Made by a program: the position numbers and the translations under genes
Part shown: in pieces, positions 58,212 to 64,000 of the stretch
How the letters are laid out: each line of letters begins with the position of its first letter
Position numbering within the stretch: the stretch's first letter is position 1
NCBI GenBank assembly: GCA_041741095.1
Contig: JBGSKQ010000095.1
Span: 62,001-126,000 of the forward strand
Source: UBA6168 sp041741095
Lineage (GTDB): Bacteria; Bacteroidota; Bacteroidia; Chitinophagales; Saprospiraceae
Reading direction: 5' to 3'
DNA length: 64,000 nt
The notes under the pieces: generated by a model
What the model saw: only the letters and a program-made list of their open reading frames with translations
Told to the model about the DNA's origin: nothing
Database searches by the model: none

Positions 58212-58850
58212 ATGAGTACAGTTTTCCTCCCGTTATTTCCTTTGAGGCTGGTGGCCTATCCCGGCGAGGAACTCAATTTGCATGTGTTTGAGCCTCGCTA
58301 TAAACAGTTGATCAATGAATGCGATGCCAAAGGGATAACTTTTGGCATACCTGCCTATCTTGACGATAAAGTGCAAAACATTGGGACAGAAATCAAATTG
58401 CTGGCTATTGACCAAAAATACCCCAAGGGCGAAATGGACATTCGCACCCAAGGCGTCGGACTTTTTAAAATAAAGGAGTTTTTCAGCCAGGTGGAAAACC
58501 GCCTTTATACTGGGGCGGAGGTGGAGCGGCTTTCGTTCGACACGGAGGGCGAATACCTGAAAAGCGAAAAAATCATCGAATACCTGGGCGAACTCTACGA
58601 TATTTTGAATATCCGCAAACCGCTTCCTGTTTTAAACGCAGGTTTCAATACTTATCTCGTGGCCCATTTGGTGGGTTTTACCTTGCAGCAGGAATACGAA
58701 TTGCTGTGTATCCAGGACGAAAGCCACCGCCAGGATTTCATGTTGGGCCATTTGAAAAAACTACTTCCCATAGCCAAAGAAATGGAGGAACTCCGCCAAA
58801 AAGTACAGATGAACGGGCATTTTAAAAACCTCCTGCCGCCAGAGGTTTGA
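58212..58850 (+). CDS. LON peptidase substrate-binding domain protein
   Basis: 212 residues. The opening FLPLFPLRLVAYPGEELNLH and HVFEPRYKQLINEC is the N-terminal LON substrate-binding (PUA-like) domain. There is no AAA or protease domain, so this is the stand-alone form. The C-terminal helices (LLCIQDESHRQDFMLGHLKK) match the rest of that family. The molecular role is unknown; such proteins may bind unfolded peptides. It is divergent from the alpha-2-macroglobulin gene, with a -7-like TACCTTTG at 58188-58195 only 17 bases before the ATG. Confidence 0.85.
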   Translation: MSTVFLPLFPLRLVAYPGEELNLHVFEPRYKQLINECDAKGITFGIPAYLDDKVQNIGTEIKLLAIDQKYPKGEMDIRTQGVGLFKIKEFFSQVENRLYTGAEVERLSFDTEGEYLKSEKIIEYLGELYDILNIRKPLPVLNAGFNTYLVAHLVGFTLQQEYELLCIQDESHRQDFMLGHLKKLLPIAKEMEELRQKVQMNGHFKNLLPPEV

Positions 58851-58883
58851 GCAGGGATTTTTAGCCAACACCGCCGCTATTCT

Positions 58884-59741
58884 TCACTTCACATACCTCA
58901 CTTCTACAAAAAACTTGGGATCCTTGGCTCCAAGCAGCTTTGCCACAGAAGGGGAAAGCACCACGATGATGTCGTCACCGTAGGCACGGTCGGGGATGGG
59001 GGCGATGACTTTTGCAAAAACTGTTTTTTTCTTCATAGGGTTGGACACCTGAATAACCGAGCCGACCGGGGCCGTCCGGTGCAGGGCGTAAAAATCGGTG
59101 CCCATCTTTTTTTCCCGTTGCCAATAGGCTGCGCCGTTTTGGAAATATTCTTTTTTTACGTTTTTTTCTGCATCGAATTTTAACTGCAACTGCTGCATTT
59201 TGGCCCCCATTGGATTGGAATTGGCCAATTGGAGGGAGTCTTCGATGCCGCTGAGGGGCAGCCAGCCGATCAATAGTTTTTGGCCGGAATGCATGGCGGT
59301 ATGGGTAAGTTTGTTGCGGGTTTTCAGGGTATCCAGGGGCATTTTGAAAAAGTGCTGGGCAATGCGGTAAAAGGTGTCGCCATGTTTTACCTCGTACACC
59401 ACCGGGGCAAATTTCCAGGTAGGGTAGGCTACCATTTTTTCCTTGACGATGGCCGAGTCGGGTATGGGGATAAAAACCTCTTGCCCCATTTCAAAATTGC
59501 CATCCTGCGTCAGGCTTGGGTTGTAGGAATAAAGGCTTTCCACCTTGAGGCCATAGTGGCGGGCCAGGGAAAAAATCGTTTGCCCTTTCACCAGGGTATG
59601 GCCAAAAAGTTTGTTGCCAAAATCGTCCAACTTGATGAAAACTGTATCTTTCGCCGTGAGGTAACGAAGGCTGTCGCCAGTGGCGTAGGAGCAAAAGGTA
59701 TGGAAGGAAAGTAAGGTCAGGGTAAATAAAAGTTTTCTCAT
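58884..59741 (-). CDS. Exported LysM protein with RlpA-like double-psi barrel
   Basis: 285 residues. A signal peptide (MRKLLFTLTLLSFHTFCSYA) is followed by two LysM repeats, HTLVKGQTIFSLARHYGLKV (about residue 48) and YEVKHGDTFYRIAQHFFKMP (about 115), which bind peptidoglycan. A C-terminal domain (about 215-285; FYALHRTAPVGSVIQVSNPM, DDIIVVLSPSVAKLLG) has the pattern of the DPBB fold seen in RlpA and expansins. It is likely involved in cell-wall binding or septal/peptidoglycan remodelling. It is divergent from kdsB with only 27 bp between starts, so the promoters must overlap the coding starts. Confidence 0.85.
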   Translation of the reverse strand: MRKLLFTLTLLSFHTFCSYATGDSLRYLTAKDTVFIKLDDFGNKLFGHTLVKGQTIFSLARHYGLKVESLYSYNPSLTQDGNFEMGQEVFIPIPDSAIVKEKMVAYPTWKFAPVVYEVKHGDTFYRIAQHFFKMPLDTLKTRNKLTHTAMHSGQKLLIGWLPLSGIEDSLQLANSNPMGAKMQQLQLKFDAEKNVKKEYFQNGAAYWQREKKMGTDFYALHRTAPVGSVIQVSNPMKKKTVFAKVIAPIPDRAYGDDIIVVLSPSVAKLLGAKDPKFFVEVRYVK

Positions 59742-59768
59742 TTCTCATTAAAATTCACGGCCAAATAT

Positions 59769-60548
59769 ATGAAATCGCTTGGTATTATTCCTGCAAGATA
59801 TGCGTCCACCCGTTTTCCAGGCAAGCCCCTGGTGGATATTGCAGGGAAGAGCATGATACAACGGGTTTTTAAACAAGCCCAAAAATCAGGCTTGGACGAA
59901 GTGGTGGTGGCCACGGACGATGGGCGGATTTTTGACCATGTGAACGGCTTTGGGGGCAAGGCTGTTATGACCTCGGAAAAACACGCCACCGGCACCGACC
60001 GCTGTGCGGAAGTGGCCGAAATGCAATTGTTTTCAAATTTTGACCTAATAATTAATGTGCAGGGCGACGAGCCGTTTATCCATCCAGAGCAGATCAACAT
60101 CGTGCTGGATATGTTGCTCAAAAAACCTGACCTCGCCGTGGGGACCCTGGCCAAAAAAATCAACGACGACGCAACCCTGTTTAACCCCAATGTGATAAAA
60201 GTGGTATTTTGCAAAAATGGCAAAGCCCTATATTTCAGCCGTTCGCCCATTCCGTATGTTCGGGGCAAAAAGGAGGCGGATTGGCTCCAACATGCCCAAT
60301 TTTACAAGCACATCGGCATGTATGGTTTCCGAAGGGAAACTTTGCTGCAATTGGCTAATTTGCCCCAAAGCCACCTGGAAATAGCCGAATCGCTGGAGCA
60401 GCTCCGCTGGATGGAAAATGGTTTTTCCATTGGTATTTCCATCACCGAATTTGAAACGAAAGGGATAGACTCGCCCGAAGATTTGCAGGAAGTTTTGGCG
60501 AATTTGGGCGATGAAAGGAACGAACCACCAACAAAGAGAATCGAATGA
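59769..60548 (+). CDS. kdsB: 3-deoxy-manno-octulosonate cytidylyltransferase
   Basis: 259 residues. KdsB motifs are IIPARYASTRFPGKPLVDIA (nucleotide-binding), VVVATDDGRI, SEKHATGTDRCAEV, IINVQGDEPFI and FYKHIGMYGFRRETL. The enzyme activates KDO as CMP-KDO for lipid A-KDO synthesis in LPS. The stop overlaps the Nudix start by 4 bp (ATGA), showing translational coupling. Together with the heptose kinase at 43835 it indicates a standard LPS inner core. Confidence 0.96.
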   Translation: MKSLGIIPARYASTRFPGKPLVDIAGKSMIQRVFKQAQKSGLDEVVVATDDGRIFDHVNGFGGKAVMTSEKHATGTDRCAEVAEMQLFSNFDLIINVQGDEPFIHPEQINIVLDMLLKKPDLAVGTLAKKINDDATLFNPNVIKVVFCKNGKALYFSRSPIPYVRGKKEADWLQHAQFYKHIGMYGFRRETLLQLANLPQSHLEIAESLEQLRWMENGFSIGISITEFETKGIDSPEDLQEVLANLGDERNEPPTKRIE

Positions 60549-61072
60549 ATTTTTGCAGCAATTGCGGATCCAATGATTTGAATGAAATCGTGCCGTTGGG
60601 CGATAACCGCCACCGCCTTGTTTGTGGCAGGTGCGGCACTGTGCATTATCACAACCCCAAAATCATCGTGGGCTGCCTGCCGCTCTGGGAAGGCAAAGTG
60701 CTGCTGTGCAAAAGGGCCATCAACCCACGCCAGGGTTTTTGGAACATCCCCGCCGGATTTTTGGAATTGGGCGAAACTGTGGAAGCAGGTGCGATGCGGG
60801 AAGTGTGGGAGGAGGCCGAAGCCAAGGTTGAACTGTTGGGCGTCCACACCATATTTACGTTTACCAAGTTCCACCATGTTTATATCCAGTTTTTGGGAAA
60901 TGTGGTGGACGGCAAATTCGGGGTGGGGGAGGAGAGCCTTGAAAGCCGTTTGTTCAGTGAGGCAGAAGTGCCTTGGGGAGAAATTGCCTTTGAGTCTTCG
61001 CTTTTTGCGCTGCGCCGGTTTTATGAAGATAAGAAACAGGGAATTTCCCAGGTACATGTAGGCTCCATTTAG
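60545..61072 (+). CDS. Nudix hydrolase with zinc ribbon
   Basis: 175 residues. An N-terminal zinc ribbon (CSNCG at residue 4 and CGRCG at 28) resembles NudC-like proteins. The Nudix box GFLELGETVEAGAMREVWEE follows G-x5-E-x7-REVxEE. It hydrolyses nucleoside diphosphates linked to another group, and NADH or ADP-sugar are candidate substrates. Overlapping kdsB by 4 bp suggests co-translation, though a functional tie to KDO metabolism is not known. Confidence 0.88.
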   Translation: MNFCSNCGSNDLNEIVPLGDNRHRLVCGRCGTVHYHNPKIIVGCLPLWEGKVLLCKRAINPRQGFWNIPAGFLELGETVEAGAMREVWEEAEAKVELLGVHTIFTFTKFHHVYIQFLGNVVDGKFGVGEESLESRLFSEAEVPWGEIAFESSLFALRRFYEDKKQGISQVHVGSI

Positions 61073-61685
61073 GGGTTAATAATGTTGATAAGGGTTGATA
61101 AGGTTTGATAGGGGTTGATAAAAACCGGGTTCGGAGTAAAATCAACTTTATCAACCCGATAAACTTTCTAAACTGACCATCTATCAGGGTAACCGAAACT
61201 TTATGTAAGCACCGTCCCTTTTACCATTCTCCCATTTTTAGTTTATCATTTCGCTTGTTTGGTTTTTTTCCAAATTAATGCCCGTCCATTTGAATCTATA
61301 CCATTCGTGATATTGGTCACTGTTAAAAAGGCCGCAAAACTTCACATTTGCGCCATTGTTTATTTTAAGTGAAATTGAAAAAATAATAATGGCCAAATTG
61401 ATTTGCAAAAACCTGTTAATCAATGTTTTGCAAGTTCATAGTTCATCATTCATAGTTCATCATTCACTAAAAGCTGCAACAACAAGGGCTTTTGATAAAA
61501 ATCATATCCAACAGTTCACATCCATCATTTCATAACTGTGAATTAGAGACCAATTTTACGGTCATGCAAGCGGCCCTGTCCGGGGCCGGTTTCCTTGATG
61601 AGGCAGCTTCGACTTACACCTTGCACCTATCATTGAAGAAGAATGAGCATGAAACTCATTTTCAAACCTTTAAAATTTTTTTTAC
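61073..61685. other. Intergenic region before the MBL-rhodanese gene
   Basis: 613 bp with no supported gene. It holds the GTTGATAAGG repeats (61076-61170), a TTCATAGTTCATCATTC direct repeat (61433-61466), and AT-rich sequence up to the next start. Confidence 0.55.
61076..61170. repeat. GTTGATAAGG tandem repeat with inverted partner
   Basis: Four GTTGATAAGG-like units (61083-61120) are followed by TTTATCAACCC (61147-61157), their reverse complement. The region forms a stem downstream of the Nudix stop and may serve as a terminator. Confidence 0.7.
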
Positions 61686-63098
61686 ATGAAAGTTGAACAA
61701 ATCTATACCGGATGTTTGGCAGAAGCTGCCTACTACATCGAAAGCAACGGCGAAGCCGTCATCATAGACCCCCTGCGTGATGTCGAGCCTTACCTTGAAA
61801 AAGCGAAGGCCGACAACGCCAAAATCAAATACGTGCTGGAAACACACTTCCATGCAGATTTCGTCTCTGGCCACCTCGACCTGGCCAAAAAAACAGGCGC
61901 TACCATCGTGTATGGCCCTACCGCACAACCGAATTTTAAGGCATACATCGCTAAGGACAACGAATTGTTGAAAGTAGGCAACGTGACCATCAAAGTGCTG
62001 CACACGCCTGGACACACCATGGAAAGCTCCACTTTTTTATTGAGGGACGAAAACGATAAAGACTACGCAATTTTCACGGGCGACACCCTCTTTTTGGGCG
62101 ATGTTGGCCGCCCGGACCTGGCTATCAAACAAGGTGAAATCACAAGGGAAGACCTCGCTGGCTTCCTGTTCGATTCGCTGCGCAACAAAATCATGACCCT
62201 GGCCGATGAGGTGATCGTTTATCCTGGCCACGGTGCCGGTTCTGCCTGCGGCAAAAAAATGAGCAAGGAAACAGAAGGCAAATTGGGCGATCAAAAACTG
62301 TTCAATTACGCACTACGTCCCGATATGACACGGGAAGAATTTGTCAAAGAAGTCACGACAGGTCTGGTAGATCCACCGCAATATTTCCCCAAAAATGCGG
62401 TGATGAATAAAATGGGCTACTCCAGCATTGATGAGGTGCGTGAACAAGGCACACAGGCGCTCAGTGTACGGGCTTTCAAAGCTGCCTGGGAAGGTAACGA
62501 GGCCCTTGTGCTGGATACCCGTCACGAAACGGCTTTTGTAAAAGGATTTATCCCCGGTTCAGTGTTCATCGGCCTCGACAGTGATTTTGCCCCCTGGGTA
62601 GGCGCACTGATCGCCGATTTGAAAATACCCATCCTCATCGTGACTGAGCCTGGCCGTGAACTCGAAGTGGTGGACAGGCTTGCCCGTGTGGGTTACGACA
62701 ACCCCATCGGCTATCTAAAAGGCGGATTTGATGCTTGGGTAGAAGCTGGCGAGGACGTGGAGGTGATGGATGAAGTGACGCCAGAAGAATTTGCAAAAAT
62801 GTCCAAAAAAGCATCGCTGGATCTATTGGACGTGCGCAAAGCCAGCGAATTCAACACTGAACATGTGGTCGGAGCCATCAATTTCCCGCTTGACTTTATC
62901 AATAAAAACATGTCGCAGCTAGACCGTGACAAAAAATACTATGTGCATTGTGCTGGCGGATACCGTTCCGTAATTGCCATTTCCATCTTGAAAACAAGGG
63001 GTTTTGAGAATTTGGTCAATATCTCCGGCGGTTACAAGATAATGCAGGAAACAGACTTAAAGCGCACTGAATACAAAGAGCAGTTGACGGAGCTTTGA
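61686..63098 (+). CDS. MBL-fold hydrolase fused to two rhodanese domains
   Basis: 470 residues. Residues 1-235 are a metallo-beta-lactamase domain of the persulfide dioxygenase/ETHE1-like branch: ETHFHADFVSGH, HTPGHTMESS, IFTGDTLFLGDVGRPDL and VYPGHGAGS supply the metal ligands. Two rhodanese domains follow. The first (about 270-360) has VTEPGREL at the active-site loop and no Cys, so it is probably inactive. The second (about 375-465) has YYVHCAGGYRS with its Cys. The protein likely handles glutathione- or thiol-bound persulfide and passes sulfane sulfur. It is cytosolic and single, and the downstream spacer holds a repeat hairpin. Confidence 0.88.
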   Translation: MKVEQIYTGCLAEAAYYIESNGEAVIIDPLRDVEPYLEKAKADNAKIKYVLETHFHADFVSGHLDLAKKTGATIVYGPTAQPNFKAYIAKDNELLKVGNVTIKVLHTPGHTMESSTFLLRDENDKDYAIFTGDTLFLGDVGRPDLAIKQGEITREDLAGFLFDSLRNKIMTLADEVIVYPGHGAGSACGKKMSKETEGKLGDQKLFNYALRPDMTREEFVKEVTTGLVDPPQYFPKNAVMNKMGYSSIDEVREQGTQALSVRAFKAAWEGNEALVLDTRHETAFVKGFIPGSVFIGLDSDFAPWVGALIADLKIPILIVTEPGRELEVVDRLARVGYDNPIGYLKGGFDAWVEAGEDVEVMDEVTPEEFAKMSKKASLDLLDVRKASEFNTEHVVGAINFPLDFINKNMSQLDRDKKYYVHCAGGYRSVIAISILKTRGFENLVNISGGYKIMQETDLKRTEYKEQLTEL

Positions 63099-63108
63099 TT
63101 AGTCCGTA

Positions 63109-63207
63109 GTCTCCAATCAACAGTCTTCAGTCTTCAGTCTTCAGTCCACAGTCCGCAGTTGAGCACTTGCTAAGTTGTGGACTGAAGACTGAGGACTGGA
63201 GACGGAA
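63109..63207. repeat. AGTCTTC/AGTCCAC inverted repeat array
   Basis: AGTCTCC, AGTCTTC and AGTCCAC units (63109-63160) are mirrored by GGACTGAAGACTGAGGACTG (63178-63197). They form a long hairpin after the MBL-rhodanese stop. Same family as the coding array at 35429. Confidence 0.85.
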
Positions 63208-63245
63208 AACTGGAGAGTGAAAAGATGAGTTGTTCGATTTTCAAT

Positions 63246-63276
63246 AAGGGTTAATCCTTCGGGATTGACCCTTTTT
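63246..63276 (+). terminator. Hairpin terminator before glycerate kinase
   Basis: AAGGGTTAATCC, loop TTCG, then GGATTGACCCTTTTT. One internal mismatch pair; a T run follows. Confidence 0.7.
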
Positions 63277-63289
63277 GGTATATTGTCCC

Positions 63290-64000
63290 ATGAAAATATT
63301 GGTAGCCCCGGATTCATTTAAAGATGCGCTGTCCGCTTTGGAAGTATGCAAAGCCATTCAAAAAGGGGCACAGACCGCCTTGCCTGGGGCTGAAATTGTG
63401 ATGTTCCCCCTCTCGGATGGTGGAGAAGGGCTTGCCGAAGTCCTGGCCTACCATTTATCGGGAGAAATGATTTCAGTGACGGTAGATGATCCTTTGGGCC
63501 GCCCTGTGAATTCAGCTTACTTTTTTTCACTCCCAAAAAAAACTGCACTGGTAGAAATGGCTCAGGCTTCAGGTTTGCAATTGTTGAAAAACCATGAGCG
63601 CAACCCATTGAAAACCAGTACGTATGGAACTGGGCAACTCATCATGCACGCCATTGAAAACGGAGCAAAAACCATCCTCCTTGGCATCGGCGGCAGCGCC
63701 ACTAACGATGCGGGCATGGGCATGGCAAAGGCACTTGGTTTTCATTTTTTGGATGAAAATGGAAAAGAACTGGAGCCGGTGGGTGAAAACTTGAGCAAGG
63801 TGGCCCAAATAAGTGGATCGCTCAGTCAAAAAAAATCAGTCCAATTTGAAGTGCTGAGCGATGTGTCCAATCCGCTTTTTGGATCAAATGGCGCTGCCCA
63901 TGTATTTGCCCAGCAAAAAGGAGCCGATGAACAAGGTATCCAAATTTTGGATGAAGGCTTGCGCCATTTTGCGGATTTGCTGGAAAAACAAATGGGCAAG
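63290..64000 (+). CDS. Glycerate kinase (GlxK/GarK family), N-terminal part
   Basis: Partial gene: 237 codons from the ATG at 63290, open to the window end. Opening motifs MKILVAPDSFKDALSALEVC, FPLSDGGEGLAEVL, ALVEMAQASGL, TYGTGQLIMHAI and LGIGGSATNDAGMGMAKALG are diagnostic of the type 1 glycerate kinase. It phosphorylates D-glycerate using ATP, feeding glyoxylate or serine breakdown into glycolysis. About 140 residues of the usual 375 are outside the window. Confidence 0.93.
   Translation, partial: MKILVAPDSFKDALSALEVCKAIQKGAQTALPGAEIVMFPLSDGGEGLAEVLAYHLSGEMISVTVDDPLGRPVNSAYFFSLPKKTALVEMAQASGLQLLKNHERNPLKTSTYGTGQLIMHAIENGAKTILLGIGGSATNDAGMGMAKALGFHFLDENGKELEPVGENLSKVAQISGSLSQKKSVQFEVLSDVSNPLFGSNGAAHVFAQQKGADEQGIQILDEGLRHFADLLEKQMGK

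Noticed and set aside
61492..61689. 65-residue plus-strand ORF overlapping the MBL-rhodanese start
   Set aside because: No family signal, and it overlaps the real gene start by 4 bases in another frame; kept only as spacer.

Overview
The window reads as a chromosomal segment of a Bacteroidota member, most likely of the Saprospiria (Saprospiraceae / Haliscomenobacter-like). The evidence is as follows. Two large exported proteins end in type IX secretion (T9SS) C-terminal sorting domains. Promoter -7 boxes follow the Bacteroidota TAnnTTTG pattern, and start codons have little Shine-Dalgarno signal. The window also carries an alpha-beta fused 2-oxoacid dehydrogenase E1, a Tat-exported GH109-type enzyme, and many short palindromic and tandem repeats. 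The lineage is an inference from family knowledge; no 16S gene is present.

Layout. 1-4277 (minus strand): partial rlmI-like methyltransferase, an MFS nucleoside-type permease, a vWA lipoprotein, a CPBP protease and a DUF1573 protein. 4702-12286: fused E1, a GNAT/BioF2-like protein, then a GH29 alpha-L-fucosidase lipoprotein followed by a Tat-exported GH109-type oxidoreductase/glycosidase. 12297-15233 (minus): a PolX protein with a decayed polymerase motif and an AlaDH/saccharopine-dehydrogenase-like enzyme. 15541-19112: a small membrane peptide, tmRNA, CTP synthase, a SpoU methyltransferase and an EVE-domain protein. 19647-26441: a surface polysaccharide and O-acylation island (lone receiver, pseudo-receiver/sugar-phosphate transferase fusion, GT2, SGNH hydrolase, MBOAT, second SGNH protein), facing a short TolC-like gene.

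27567-40550 is the most striking part. A single 4051-residue NRPS-PKS has the order A-PCP-sulfotransferase-KS-AT-ACP-aminotransferase-C-A-PCP-TE, followed by an Sfp-type phosphopantetheinyl transferase. It looks like a complete one-protein assembly line for a small, possibly sulfated, beta-aminated peptide-ketide. Its linkers and loops are filled with in-frame palindromes and microsatellite-like repeats. The same sequence families occur in the intergenic spacers of this window, including three copies of one 18-bp palindrome, one in the gene and two outside it.

40614-51503: a frameshifted Uma2 nuclease, a C25-like T9SS protein, heptose-7-P kinase (minus), alkaline phosphatase, acyl-CoA dehydrogenase and a large AT-rich T9SS beta-helical protein. 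51504-58174: a small hypothetical gene, a 286-bp element with terminal inverted repeats and nested palindromes, and an alpha-2-macroglobulin lipoprotein. 58212-64000: a LON-domain protein, a LysM/DPBB protein, kdsB overlapping a Nudix gene, an MBL-rhodanese protein, and the start of glycerate kinase.

All coordinates, motifs and family calls were made by reading the sequence. Nothing was searched against databases.
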